From: Dechloromonas sp.
GTDB lineage: Bacteria > Pseudomonadota > Gammaproteobacteria > Burkholderiales > Rhodocyclaceae
Direction of reading: 5' to 3'
DNA: 64,000 bases
Assembly: GCA_028687035.1 (NCBI GenBank)
Contig: JAQUAX010000003.1
Coordinates: 1-64,000, forward strand
Shown here: piece by piece, positions 29,598 to 38,779 of the stretch
Numbering within the stretch: the first letter of the stretch is position 1
How the letters are laid out: every line of letters starts with the position of its first letter
Translations under genes and position numbers: made by a program
Notes under the pieces: model-generated
Told to the model about the DNA's origin: nothing
The model's database searches: none
Seen by the model: only the letters and a program-made list of their open reading frames with translations

Positions 29598-30878
29598 ATG
29601 GAAGCAGGTCTGGAAATCGTCGCCGTATCCGATCTGAAGGTCGGGATGTTCGTCGCCGAACCGGACTGCCCGTGGACCGACCTGCCTTTCCCGCTGCAGG
29701 GCTTCGTGCTGTCCGAAGCGTCGGAGATCGCAACCTTCGCCCGGCATTGCCGCTTCGTCTATATCGACCGCAGTTTCTCGACCGGCGAACATTACCGGGC
29801 GCCGCTCCGCGAGCGCGATCCGCCGCTGCAATGCGCGGCGCTGCCGCGCACGGAGTCGACGCCGGAACTGACCCGGCGACAGGGGCGGCGGCACAGTTTC
29901 CTGAAATTCCTGTACGAGCAGGACAACAGCGAACAGGCGGAGGAACTGGCCCGCGAACTGACCCACATCGAGCCCAGGTTCGACAGCCTGCAGGACACCC
30001 TGCGCAAGACCATCGAGTGCATCCAGGTCGAGGAAAGGGTCGATTTCAAGGATGTCGCGACCCGGGTCAGCGACCTGTCGGGCAGCCTGCAGCGCAATCC
30101 GGACGCGCTGATGTGGCTGCTCCGGCTGAAGAGCGTCGATCAGTACAGCTTCGACCAGGCGATGGACGTTTCGGTCTATCTGCTGCTGTTCGGCAAGCAC
30201 GTCGGGCTGAGCGGCGACCGCCTGGTCCAGCTGAGCATGGCCGGCATGCTGCAGGACGTCGGCAAGACCTGCCTGCCGCCGGTGCTGCTGACCAAGACCG
30301 ACCCGCTCGACGAGGAGGAGCGCGAACTCGTCCGCTCGCATGTCGCCAGTTCGCTGGAGCTGCTGTGCCTGCAGCATGCGCTGCCGCCCGAGGTCATGAT
30401 GATCGTCGCCAACCACCACGAGCGCTGGGACGGCAGCGGCTATCCGCGCGGCCTGAAGCTCAAGGAGATCGGCCGGGGCGCCGAGATGGCCGGACTGGTC
30501 GATTCCTTCTGCGCGATGCTGAAGAACAAGCCCTACCGGGCGGCGATGGGGCACCAGAACGCCCTCGAACAGCTGTTCAACCTGCGCGACCAGCAGTTCA
30601 ACCCGGCGCTGATGGAGCAGTTCGTCCAGTGCGTCGGCCTCTACCCGATCGGCACCCTGGTCGAAATGAACAACGGCGAGGTCGGCGTCGTCATCCAGCA
30701 GAACCGCATCCAGCGCTCGCGGCCGCGCGTGCTCCTGCTGCTCGACGGCATGAAGCAGAAAATGCGCGGCTACCACGTGATCGACCTGCGCGATCCGCGG
30801 CACAAGGCCTATACCGTGCTCCGCACGCTGCCGCAGGATGCCTACGGCCTGGCGGCCCAGGATTACTACCTTGGATAG
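29598..30878 (+). CDS. HD-GYP domain protein with a changed HD motif
   Basis: 426 aa. An N-terminal DUF3391 (about residues 5-75; LKVGMFVAEPDCPW) precedes an HD-GYP domain (about 150-350). HD-GYP domains hydrolyse cyclic di-GMP at a di-iron centre. GYP is intact (HHERWDGSGYPRG, around 277), but the HD pair reads L-Q219-D220-VGK, so the metal-ligand His is replaced by Gln. Activity may be lost or altered. An EAL-domain gene follows directly, overlapping or abutting its end. Confidence 0.85.
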   Translation: MEAGLEIVAVSDLKVGMFVAEPDCPWTDLPFPLQGFVLSEASEIATFARHCRFVYIDRSFSTGEHYRAPLRERDPPLQCAALPRTESTPELTRRQGRRHSFLKFLYEQDNSEQAEELARELTHIEPRFDSLQDTLRKTIECIQVEERVDFKDVATRVSDLSGSLQRNPDALMWLLRLKSVDQYSFDQAMDVSVYLLLFGKHVGLSGDRLVQLSMAGMLQDVGKTCLPPVLLTKTDPLDEEERELVRSHVASSLELLCLQHALPPEVMMIVANHHERWDGSGYPRGLKLKEIGRGAEMAGLVDSFCAMLKNKPYRAAMGHQNALEQLFNLRDQQFNPALMEQFVQCVGLYPIGTLVEMNNGEVGVVIQQNRIQRSRPRVLLLLDGMKQKMRGYHVIDLRDPRHKAYTVLRTLPQDAYGLAAQDYYLG

Positions 30879-32532
30879 CCTGATCGCCTTCGCCGACTAC
30901 GGCCTGAGCGATGCCGAAGTGCGCTCGGCGAACGCGATGGCGTCCTACTGGCGCGACGCGGTGGCCGATGCGATGCGCCGCGCCCCTGCCGACGACGAGT
31001 TCGAGACACTGCTCGGCGGCCTGGTCGGCGGATTGTCCGACGTCGCCTGGCAGCGTCGCTGGATCCGCCTGTGGGATCGTCTCGGCGACCAGGGAATAGC
31101 GCTGGGCGAACTGTTCCGCCCGGTCTTCGCGGCGATCGAGGCCAGCGAGCGGGCGCTGCTCGCCGCGGTCGGCACGCCGCGGACCATCCATCTCGACCTC
31201 TGCGCCGCCTTCCGGCGGGCCGTGCTGGCCGCCTGCTGCGGCGCGATCGAGACGCGCGAGGCGGTCAGGAACCTGCGTTCCGGGGTTTCCGGAGAGTTGA
31301 CCGCGCTGCATTCGCTGGCCGCGATGGCGGCCGGCAACCGCCGCGTCGGCGTGGTTTCGCTGAGCCTGCTCGGCCGGGACAGCGACAGCCACGTGTCGGC
31401 GCGCGACCTGCAGCAGTTGCCGGGACTGATCTTCGAGCGCCTGCAGCGGCTGTTGCGGCCGCAGGACCTGATCTTCGCCGGGCGCGAGGGCGAATGGCTG
31501 CTGCTGCTGCCCGATGTCGATTCCAAGGTCCAGCCCAGCCTGGCCGTCGCCGCGATCCAGCGCGACTTCGCCGAGCCGGTGCGCCTGGAAAGCGGCCGTC
31601 CGGTCGCGCTGGCGGTCACGGTCGGCGCCGCGCTGCTGCCGGACCACGGCCGCGATGCCGATGGCGCGATCCGCGCCGCGCGGCTGGCGCGCTGGGCCGC
31701 CGCCGCGGCGGGCGACGGCTTCGGCTGGTTCCGCAGCGAGCAGGACGAGGCCTGGCAGCGCCGGGCGGCACTGGCCGACGAGTTGCAGGGCGCGCTGCTG
31801 CAGGACGCGCTGGAGCTCCACCTGCAACCGCAGGTCGATCTGGCGACGCGGATCTGCCTCGGGGCCGAACTGCTGCTGCGCTGGCGGCGCGCCGACGGCG
31901 AATGGGTGCCGCCGCCGCTGGCCGTCGAGCTGATCGAACAGAACGGCTGGCGCCAGCTGTTCACCGAATGGCTGCTGCGCAGCGCGATGCGGATCGCGGT
32001 CGACCTGCAGGCGGCGGGCATTCCGGTCACGCTGTCGATCAACCTGACCGCGCCGGACCTGCGCGACCCCGACCTGCCCGAGCTGCTCGCCCAGTACCTG
32101 GAAACCTGGGACGTGCCGGGCGAGCGCTTCATCCTCGAGCTGACCGAGTCGGCGATGATGGGCGACCGGGCGCATTGCCTGGCGGTGATCGCCCGCCTGC
32201 GCGAGCTCGGTTGCCGGATGTCGCTCGACGACTTCGGCACCGGCTACTCGTCGCTGAGCTATCTGGTCAGCCTGCCGATCCACGAGCTGAAGCTGGACCG
32301 TTCCTTCGTCGTCGCGATGTTCGACAGCGAGGACAACATGCGCATCGTCCGGACCATCCTCGATCTCGCCAACGACCTCGGCATGGTGCCGCTCGCCGAG
32401 GGCATCGACGATCCGCGCCAGGCCGAGCAGCTGCGCGCGCTGGGCTGCCGGATGGGGCAGGGTTTCCTGTACGCGCAGCCGATGCCGCTGTCCGAATTCG
32501 TCGCCTGGTACCGGCAGCGCCGGCGGGCTTGA
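30838..32532 (+). CDS. EAL-domain c-di-GMP phosphodiesterase with a degenerate GGDEF domain
   Basis: About 550-564 aa. The start is uncertain: the ATG at 30838 overlaps the previous gene by 41 nt, and the TTG at 30871 has AGGA 8 nt upstream. An N-terminal helical region (1-140) precedes a degenerate GGDEF domain in which the active motif reads G-REGEW. The EAL domain (about 300-560) looks active: AELLLRW (E of ExL), ELTES, DDFGTGYSSLSYL, LKLDRSFV, AEGID, GQGFLY. It probably hydrolyses c-di-GMP, with the GGDEF remnant as a regulatory module. Confidence 0.88.
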   Translation: MPTAWRPRITTLDSLIAFADYGLSDAEVRSANAMASYWRDAVADAMRRAPADDEFETLLGGLVGGLSDVAWQRRWIRLWDRLGDQGIALGELFRPVFAAIEASERALLAAVGTPRTIHLDLCAAFRRAVLAACCGAIETREAVRNLRSGVSGELTALHSLAAMAAGNRRVGVVSLSLLGRDSDSHVSARDLQQLPGLIFERLQRLLRPQDLIFAGREGEWLLLLPDVDSKVQPSLAVAAIQRDFAEPVRLESGRPVALAVTVGAALLPDHGRDADGAIRAARLARWAAAAAGDGFGWFRSEQDEAWQRRAALADELQGALLQDALELHLQPQVDLATRICLGAELLLRWRRADGEWVPPPLAVELIEQNGWRQLFTEWLLRSAMRIAVDLQAAGIPVTLSINLTAPDLRDPDLPELLAQYLETWDVPGERFILELTESAMMGDRAHCLAVIARLRELGCRMSLDDFGTGYSSLSYLVSLPIHELKLDRSFVVAMFDSEDNMRIVRTILDLANDLGMVPLAEGIDDPRQAEQLRALGCRMGQGFLYAQPMPLSEFVAWYRQRRRA

Positions 32533-32587
32533 ACAAAGCCGGCGGGCCGGTGACAATCCGTCGTCATTCCCCGCCCCGGAGGCGCCC

Positions 32588-32989
32588 ATGTTCGATCCGG
32601 TCCTCGCCAGCCTGCCGGCCTTCGCCGGCTACTTCGCCACCGCCGTCGCGCTGCTCGCGGTCTTTTCCTGCCTCTACGTGCTGGTCACGCCGTACAGCGA
32701 GCTGAAGCTGATCGGCGAGGGCAACGCGGCCGCCGCGGTCAGCCTGGCCGGCGCGCTGGTCGGCTACGCGCTGCCGATCGCGGTGTCGGTCGCGGTCAGC
32801 CACAGCCTGACGGCGATGCTCGGCTGGGGCGTCGTCGCCTGCGCCGTGCAGCTGTCGGCCTACGTGGTCGCCCGCCTGGCGCTGCCCGGCATCGCGCTGG
32901 CGATCCCGCAGGGGCGGGTGGCCGCCGGCATCTTCCTCGCGTCCCTTTCCGTCGCCGTCGGCATCCTGAACGCCGGCTGCATCGCCTGA
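32588..32989 (+). CDS. DUF350 (YjfL-like) membrane protein
   Basis: 133 aa, about four transmembrane helices, with the family pattern of an acidic/polar TELKLIxEGNxAAAxSL stretch after TM1 (here SELKLIGEGN). Function unknown. In other bacteria DUF350 genes travel with SPFH, PspA-like and DUF4178 genes. Here the SPFH gene follows after 18 nt. Confidence 0.82.
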   Translation: MFDPVLASLPAFAGYFATAVALLAVFSCLYVLVTPYSELKLIGEGNAAAAVSLAGALVGYALPIAVSVAVSHSLTAMLGWGVVACAVQLSAYVVARLALPGIALAIPQGRVAAGIFLASLSVAVGILNAGCIA

Positions 32990-33007
32990 CCCTCACCGGA
33001 GAACACC

Positions 33008-34006
33008 ATGGCCCTGATGGACTTCATCAAGAAGCAGTTTATCGACATCCTGCAATGGACCGAGGAGGGCGACGGCACGCTGGCCTGGCGCTTCCCGATG
33101 GCGGACATGGAAATCCAGAACGGCGCCAGCCTGACGGTGCGCGAGTCGCAGCTGGCGATGTTCGTCAACGAGGGCACGGTGGCCGACGTCTTCGGCCCCG
33201 GCATGCACCGGCTGACGACGCAGACGCTGCCGGTGCTGACCTACCTGAAGAACTGGGACAAGCTGTTCGAGTCCCCCTTCAAGTCCGACGTCTATTTCTT
33301 CTCGACGCGCACCCAGCTCGACCAGAAATGGGGCACGCCGAACCCGATCACCATCCGCGACAAGGAGTTCGGCCTGGTCCGGCTGCGCGCCTTCGGCATT
33401 TACGCCTACCACCTGGTCGATCCGAAGCGGTTCTACCAGAAGGTATCCGGCACCCGCGAGACCTACACCCGCGAAGAACTCGAAGGCCAGCTGCGCAACA
33501 CGCTGGTCGCCGGGCTGAGCGACCTGTTCGGCGAATCCGGCGTGCCCTTCATCGACATGGCGGCCAACCAGGACGAGTTCGGCCAGGCGATGCTGCAGAA
33601 GGCGCAGCCGATGTTCGCCGAGTACGGCCTGGCGCTCGATTCGCTGGTCGTGCAGAACGTGTCGCTGCCCGAGGAGCTGCAGAAGGTGCTCGACCAGAAG
33701 ATCGGCATCAACATGATCGGCGACCTGCAGCGCTACACGCAGTACCAGGTCGCCAACAGCATCCCGGACGCCGCCAAGAACGAGGGCGGGCTGGCCGCGA
33801 TGGGCGTCGGCCTGGGCGCCGGCGTCGGCTTCGGCCAGGTCGTCGGGCAGGCGATGGCCGGTGCGATGCAGCCCGCCGCGGCGGCGCCATCGGCCGACGA
33901 GGTCGTCGCGACGCTGGAGAAGCTGCACGCGCTGGTCGGCAAGGGCATCCTGAGCCAGGCCGAGTTCGACGCCAAGAAGGCGGAATTGCTGAAAAAACTG
34001 GGTTGA
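33008..34006 (+). CDS. SPFH-domain protein with C-terminal SHOCT motif
   Basis: 332 aa. The SPFH/band-7 domain (about residues 10-215) has the YdjI-like pattern, opening with MDFIKKQFIDILQW and a VFGPGMHRLTTQTLPVL segment. A Gly/Ala-rich linker (about 255-290) leads to a SHOCT-like tail (LEKLHALVGKGILSQAEFDA..), usually an oligomerisation or membrane-association module. It has no signal peptide. Such proteins are sometimes called virion core proteins by homology. It lies between the DUF350 and DUF4178 genes. Confidence 0.85.
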   Translation: MALMDFIKKQFIDILQWTEEGDGTLAWRFPMADMEIQNGASLTVRESQLAMFVNEGTVADVFGPGMHRLTTQTLPVLTYLKNWDKLFESPFKSDVYFFSTRTQLDQKWGTPNPITIRDKEFGLVRLRAFGIYAYHLVDPKRFYQKVSGTRETYTREELEGQLRNTLVAGLSDLFGESGVPFIDMAANQDEFGQAMLQKAQPMFAEYGLALDSLVVQNVSLPEELQKVLDQKIGINMIGDLQRYTQYQVANSIPDAAKNEGGLAAMGVGLGAGVGFGQVVGQAMAGAMQPAAAAPSADEVVATLEKLHALVGKGILSQAEFDAKKAELLKKLG

Positions 34007-34016
34007 CCGCGGCGAC

Positions 34017-35939
34017 GTGGCGCTGACCGCCTCCTGCCCTTCCTGTGGTGCGGCCGTCGTCTTCCGGTCGGCCTCGTCGGTCTTCGCGGTCTGCGACTAC
34101 TGCCGCAGCACGCTGGTCCGCCACGACCGGGAGCTCGAGGACATCGGCAAGATGGCGGCGCTGGTCGAGGACCGCTCGCCGCTCCGGCTCGGCGCCGAGG
34201 GGCGCTACGGCGGCGTGCATTTCGCGCTGATCGGGCGCATCCAGGTCCGGTACGGCGACGGCGGCTGGAACGAATGGCACCTGCTGTTCGACGACCAGCG
34301 CACCGGCTGGCTGTCGGAAGCCGGCGGCGAATACGTCGTCAGCTTCCTGCAGCCGGTCATGGAGCCGCTGCCGCCGTTCGACGGCCTGCAGGCGGGGCAG
34401 CGGCTGGCGCTGGCCGGCCAGGCGTGGACGGTCGCCAACATCGAGCAGGCCGAGTGCGTCGGCGGCGAGGGCGAACTGCCGTTCAAGGTCGGCGCCGGCT
34501 ACCCGTTCGCCGCGGTGGACCTGCGCAACGAGCGGAATTTCGCGACCCTCGACTATTCCGAAACGCCGCCGCTGCTGTTCGTCGGCGAGGCGGTCGATTT
34601 CGCGGCGCTGGCGATGAACGGACTGCGCGACGGCATCGCTGCGCCGGAGAGGCGGATCGAGGCCAAGGTCTTCCGCTGCCCTGGCTGCGGCGCGCCGCTG
34701 CAGGCGCGCTCGGCCGACATCCTGGCCGTCGGCTGTGCGGCCTGCGGCACCGTCGTCGATGCCGCCGACGCGAACGCCCGCGTGCTGTCGAAGGCGCTCG
34801 GCAGCCGCGACGAGAAATACGTCCCGCGCCTGCCGCTCGGCACGACCGGCACGCTGCAGGGGCGGCCGGCCGAAGTCATCGGTTTCCTGGTCCGCCAGTG
34901 CCGGGAAGGCGGCATCGCCTACGACTGGCGCGAATACCTGCTGGCCGGCGCCAACGGCACGTACCGCTGGCTGACCGAGTACAACGGCCACTGGAACGTC
35001 GTCGAGGTGCTGTCGCGTCCGCCGCGCACGAGCGCCATCGAGATCGAGGGCATCGCCCACGACGGCAGGCGCTTCCGCCATTTCTCGACGACGGCGCGGG
35101 CCGAGGTGATCCAGGTCGCCGGCGAGTTCACGTGGCGGGTCCGCCGCGGCGAGAGCTGCCGGGTCGTCGACTACGTTGCCCCGCCATGGATGCTGTCGCG
35201 CGAATCGACCGACCGGGACCTGAACTGGTCGCTCGGCGAATACGTCCCGCCGGCCGACATCGCCGCCGCCTTCGGATTGAAGAACGGGCTGCCGGAGCCG
35301 CTCGGCATCTACGCCAACCAGCCCAACCCCTGGGCCGGCACGCGCGGCCGCGCCTTCGGCCTGTTCTGGAAGCTGGCCCTGGCCGCGGTGCTTCTGCAGG
35401 CGGTCTTCCTGGGGCTGTCCGGCGAGCGCCTGCTGCTGCGCCAGGAACTGGGCTTCGCGCCGGGCCAGACCGAGGCGGTCAGCCGTGACTTCACGCTGGC
35501 CGCACCGGCGCGCAAGGTCGCCGTGCGCAACCGGACGACGCTCGACAACAACTGGGTCGGCCTCGACCTGCTGCTCGTCGACAAGGCCAGCGGCCGGGCC
35601 TGGCCGGCGGCGCGCGAACTGGCCTACTACCACGGCTACGACGACGGCTACTGGTCGGAAGGCAGCCGCGACGACGAGGTCGTGTTCCGCGACGTGCCGG
35701 CCGGCACCTACTACCTGACGGTCGACGCCGACCTGGCGCCGGAAAAGCCGGGCGCGCTGCGCGACACGCTGGAAGTCGCGACGGCCGGCGCCGGCTGGTC
35801 CAATTTCGTGCTGCTGATGATCTTCCTGGCCGCCTTCCCGCTGTTCGCCTTCCTGCGCCATGCGGCGTTCGAGACCGGCCGCTGGGCGGAGAGCGACCAC
35901 GCGCCGGAAGCCGGCGATTCCGACGGAGACGACGACTGA
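34017..35939 (+). CDS. DUF4178 protein with zinc ribbons and C-terminal membrane helices
   Basis: 640 aa from a GTG start. Two CxxC zinc ribbons are seen: CPSCG...CDYC (residues 7-29) and CPGCG...CAAC (about 223-245). Each precedes a DUF4178 region (about 55-190 and 265-400). One TM helix lies near 445 and another near 600, with a periplasmic beta-rich region between them and an acidic tail. It follows the SPFH gene by 10 nt. Function unknown; the family is linked to membrane stress and polyamine-type loci. Confidence 0.8.
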   Translation: MALTASCPSCGAAVVFRSASSVFAVCDYCRSTLVRHDRELEDIGKMAALVEDRSPLRLGAEGRYGGVHFALIGRIQVRYGDGGWNEWHLLFDDQRTGWLSEAGGEYVVSFLQPVMEPLPPFDGLQAGQRLALAGQAWTVANIEQAECVGGEGELPFKVGAGYPFAAVDLRNERNFATLDYSETPPLLFVGEAVDFAALAMNGLRDGIAAPERRIEAKVFRCPGCGAPLQARSADILAVGCAACGTVVDAADANARVLSKALGSRDEKYVPRLPLGTTGTLQGRPAEVIGFLVRQCREGGIAYDWREYLLAGANGTYRWLTEYNGHWNVVEVLSRPPRTSAIEIEGIAHDGRRFRHFSTTARAEVIQVAGEFTWRVRRGESCRVVDYVAPPWMLSRESTDRDLNWSLGEYVPPADIAAAFGLKNGLPEPLGIYANQPNPWAGTRGRAFGLFWKLALAAVLLQAVFLGLSGERLLLRQELGFAPGQTEAVSRDFTLAAPARKVAVRNRTTLDNNWVGLDLLLVDKASGRAWPAARELAYYHGYDDGYWSEGSRDDEVVFRDVPAGTYYLTVDADLAPEKPGALRDTLEVATAGAGWSNFVLLMIFLAAFPLFAFLRHAAFETGRWAESDHAPEAGDSDGDDD

Positions 35940-36085
35940 TGTTCGGCAAGCTCAACCTCGCCGCCGGCCTGCTCGCGCTCGCGCTGTTCGCCTGGGCGCA
36001 GCACCAGGGCTGGAACCTGTTCGACGACGTCGCCGAACCCGGACGAAGCGGTTCCGGCAGCAGCAGCCGGACCTGGCACAAGTAG
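35939..36085 (+). CDS. Small single-pass membrane protein
   Basis: 48 aa, MFGKLNLAAGLLALALFAW at the start, then a Gly/Ser/Arg-rich tail ending TWHK. The start overlaps the DUF4178 stop (TGATG arrangement), which argues for real translation. One TM helix (residues 6-20). It belongs to the DUF350/SPFH/DUF4178 unit by position; function unknown. Confidence 0.6.
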   Translation: MFGKLNLAAGLLALALFAWAQHQGWNLFDDVAEPGRSGSGSSSRTWHK

Positions 36086-36089
36086 CGCG

Positions 36090-36725
36090 TCAGTCGCCGC
36101 CGCAGCCGCCGCCGCCATCGCTCCCGCCATCTCCGTCCCCGTCTCCGGCATCGCCGCCGCCGCAGCCGAGATGACTGGCGCAGTAGCCGGTAGCGGTGCG
36201 CCCCGCAGCCAGGCAGTCGAGCGGGTAGACGAAGCCGCCGGCGATGCCGAGCGCCGCATCCAGCGCGAACAGCCGGGGCAGGCGGTCCGGCCGCTTCGGA
36301 TCGATCTTCTCGCGGGCGCAGGCCAGCCGCCAGGCGCGGCGCAGAGCGGCCGGGGCGTCGGTCGGCGAACGCATCGCCTCGGCCGGCGTGTGGTGCAGGA
36401 AGCGGCCGAAGGCGGTGCGGCAGAAGCGCTCGTACTGCCGCGTGAACAGGATGAATTCGTGCCACGCATCGTCGACCGCCTGCGACGGCATTGCGACCAT
36501 GCGCCGGCCGGCCGCATGGCACAGCCTGAAATAATCGGCCAGCCCGGCGAAGACCTCGGCGCGCTGCGCCGGCGTCAGTTCCGGGCGGCGCGCGGCCAGC
36601 CGGCGGTCGAGCAGCTGGGCGTAGGGGAAGGCGTCGATCAGTTCGGCCCGCCGGCGCCGCGCCCAGGCCCGCCAGGCCAGCACGGCTGCGGCGAGCAGCA
36701 GCGCGGCGACGATCAGCTTAGGCAT
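36090..36725 (-). CDS. Glycine-rich domain-like protein with Gly/Asp/Cys tail
   Basis: 211 aa. One N-terminal TM helix (about residues 3-18), then a basic patch and a helical region containing MPSQAVDDAWHEFILFTRQY, which resembles the conserved WHxxIL core of glycine-rich-domain (DUF1399-like) proteins. The last ~25 residues are almost only Gly, Asp and Cys. The start overlaps the end of the gabD gene by 8 nt on the same strand. Function unknown. Confidence 0.65.
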   Translation of the reverse strand: MPKLIVAALLLAAAVLAWRAWARRRRAELIDAFPYAQLLDRRLAARRPELTPAQRAEVFAGLADYFRLCHAAGRRMVAMPSQAVDDAWHEFILFTRQYERFCRTAFGRFLHHTPAEAMRSPTDAPAALRRAWRLACAREKIDPKRPDRLPRLFALDAALGIAGGFVYPLDCLAAGRTATGYCASHLGCGGGDAGDGDGDGGSDGGGGCGGD

Positions 36726-38172
36726 TGACGTCGAAGCACAGGTACTTGATCTCGAGGTACTCGTCGATGCCGTACTTCGATCCCTCGCGGCCGAGGCCGG
36801 ACTGCTTGATGCCGCCGAAGGGCGCAACCTCGTTCGAGATCAGCCCGGTGTTGATGCCGACCATGCCGTATTCCAGCGCTTCGCCGACGCGCCAGCAGCG
36901 GCCGGCGCTGCGCGTATAGAAATAGGCGGCCAGTCCGAATTCGGTGTCGTTGGCCATCGCGATCGCGTCGGCCTCGGTGTCGAAGCGGAACAGCGGCGCC
37001 ATCGGGCCGAAGGTTTCCTCGCGGGCGACCTGCATGTCCGGCGTCACGCCGGCCAGCACGGTCGGCTGGAAGAAGTTGCCGCCGCGTTCGTGGCGGGCGC
37101 CGCCGCACAGCACGCGGGCGCCCTTGGCGAGCGCGTCGGCGACGTGGGCCTCGACCTTGGCCAGGCCGGCGGCGTTGATCAGCGGCCCCTGCGCGACGCC
37201 GGGCTCGCTGCCCGGGCCGACCTTCAGCGCGCCGACCCTGGCCGCGAACTTCGCGGCGAATTCCTCATAGACGCCCGACTGCACCAGGATGCGGTTGGCG
37301 CAGACGCAGGTCTGGCCGGTGTTGCGGTATTTGGCCGCGATCGCACCGTCGACCGCGGCATCAAGGTCGGCGTCGTCGAACACGATGAAGGGCGCGTTGC
37401 CGCCGAGTTCCAGCGAGAGTTTCTTGATCGTCGGCGCGCACTGCGCCATCAGCCGGCGGCCGACGGCGGTCGAGCCGGTGAAGGACAGCTTGCGGACGAT
37501 CGGGTTGGCGCACAGCTCGCCGCCGATCGCCGCCGGATCGCCGGTGACGACGTTGAACACGCCGGCCGGAAAGCCGGCGCGCTCGGCCAGCACGGCCAGC
37601 GCCAGCGCGGTCAGCGGCGTCGACTCGGCCGGCTTGACGACGACCGGGCAGCCGGCGGCCAGACCGGGGGCGACCTTGCGCGTGATCATCGCGAGCGGGA
37701 AGTTCCACGGCGTGATCGCCGCGCAGACGCCGACCGGCTGCCGGACGACGACCAGCCGCGTGCTCGCCGCCGGGCTGGGGATGGTGTCGCCGTAGGTGCG
37801 CTTGGCCTCCTCGGCGAACCACTCGACGAAGGAGGCGCCATAGACCACTTCGCCCTTCGCCTCGGCCAGCGGCTTGCCGCATTCGGCGGTGATCAGCTGC
37901 GCGAGGTCGTCGGCGTGGTCGAGGATCAGCCGGTTCCAGGCCTGCAGCAACTGGGCGCGGCGGCGCGCGGTCAGCGCCTTCCAGGCCGGCCAGGCGGCGT
38001 CGGCCGCTTCGATCGCCCGCTTCGTCTCGGCGGCACCGCAGCGCGGCACGCTGGCCAGTTGAGCGCCGGTCGCCGGATCGACGACGGCCAGTGTCGCGCC
38101 GTCGTCGGCGCCGACCCATTTTCCGGCGATCAGGTTGGTCGACCGCAGCAAATCCTTGTCCTTGAGATCCAT
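36718..38172 (-). CDS. gabD: NAD(P)-dependent succinate-semialdehyde dehydrogenase
   Basis: 484 aa, the size of GabD, which oxidises succinate semialdehyde to succinate in GABA breakdown. It opens MDLKDKDLLRSTNLIAGKW. The catalytic Glu is in LELGGNAPFIVFDDAD and the catalytic Cys in GQTCVCANRILVQ. Cofactor-loop residues KPAESTPLTAL and FTGSTAVGRRL are intact. An ATG far upstream is in frame, but this start matches GabD. Related aldehyde dehydrogenases cannot be fully excluded. Confidence 0.9.
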   Translation of the reverse strand: MDLKDKDLLRSTNLIAGKWVGADDGATLAVVDPATGAQLASVPRCGAAETKRAIEAADAAWPAWKALTARRRAQLLQAWNRLILDHADDLAQLITAECGKPLAEAKGEVVYGASFVEWFAEEAKRTYGDTIPSPAASTRLVVVRQPVGVCAAITPWNFPLAMITRKVAPGLAAGCPVVVKPAESTPLTALALAVLAERAGFPAGVFNVVTGDPAAIGGELCANPIVRKLSFTGSTAVGRRLMAQCAPTIKKLSLELGGNAPFIVFDDADLDAAVDGAIAAKYRNTGQTCVCANRILVQSGVYEEFAAKFAARVGALKVGPGSEPGVAQGPLINAAGLAKVEAHVADALAKGARVLCGGARHERGGNFFQPTVLAGVTPDMQVAREETFGPMAPLFRFDTEADAIAMANDTEFGLAAYFYTRSAGRCWRVGEALEYGMVGINTGLISNEVAPFGGIKQSGLGREGSKYGIDEYLEIKYLCFDVNA

Positions 38173-38235
38173 GACCTTGAAAAATCCTGTAAAAACGGTA
38201 AGTTGTGAAAGCTTTCCAGAAACTGCCCGAGCTCG

Positions 38236-38727
38236 ATGCGCCTCTCCGCCCTGCTGCTGTCCCTGTGCTGTGCCCTGCTCGTTGCCGCCTGCGGCAGCCC
38301 GGGGCCGCGTTCCGCGGGAACTATAGCGCAAGCCCCGCGGCCGGTCAGCGCTCAGGGCAACGAGGTCGCGCTGTATGCGCTCGGCCTGATCGACACCGGC
38401 TACCGCTTCGGCGGCAAGAACCCGGAAGCCGGGCTCGACTGCAGCGGCATGGTCAGCTACATCTACGGCCAGGCGCTCGGCCTGCGGCTGCAGGGCAGCG
38501 CCGCCGACATCGCGCGCAACGGCCGGCCGATCGGGCGCCACGAGCTGCGACCCGGCGACCTGGTCTTTTTCAATACCCGCAACCAGCCGTACTCGCATGT
38601 CGGCATCTACCTCGGCGACGAGCGTTTCGTGCATGCCCCGTCGTCGGGCGGCCGGGTCCGCATCGACCGGATGAGCGACCGCTATTTCGCGCAGCGCTAC
38701 GAGGCGGCGGCGACCTTCTTCGACTGA
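38236..38727 (+). CDS. NlpC/P60-family lipoprotein endopeptidase
   Basis: 163 aa. A lipoprotein signal peptide (lipobox VAAC, Cys about 19) precedes an NlpC/P60 domain with catalytic Cys in LDCSGMVSYIY and His in YSHVGIYLGDE. These enzymes cut peptide stems in peptidoglycan. Divergent from gabD with a 63-nt AT-rich intergenic region. It ends 52 nt before the tRNA. Confidence 0.92.
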   Translation: MRLSALLLSLCCALLVAACGSPGPRSAGTIAQAPRPVSAQGNEVALYALGLIDTGYRFGGKNPEAGLDCSGMVSYIYGQALGLRLQGSAADIARNGRPIGRHELRPGDLVFFNTRNQPYSHVGIYLGDERFVHAPSSGGRVRIDRMSDRYFAQRYEAAATFFD

Positions 38728-38740
38728 AACACGGCGCCCA

Positions 38741-38770
38741 TTGGACGCCGGCCGATGGACAAGGTAGAAT
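38741..38770 (+). promoter_or_regulatory. Promoter of the tRNA-Arg gene
   Basis: TTGGAC (38741-38746) and TAGAAT (38765-38770) are separated by 18 nt, giving a predicted start about 4 nt before the mature tRNA. It lies right after the lipoprotein gene. Confidence 0.65.
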
Positions 38771-38779
38771 CCGCGGCTT

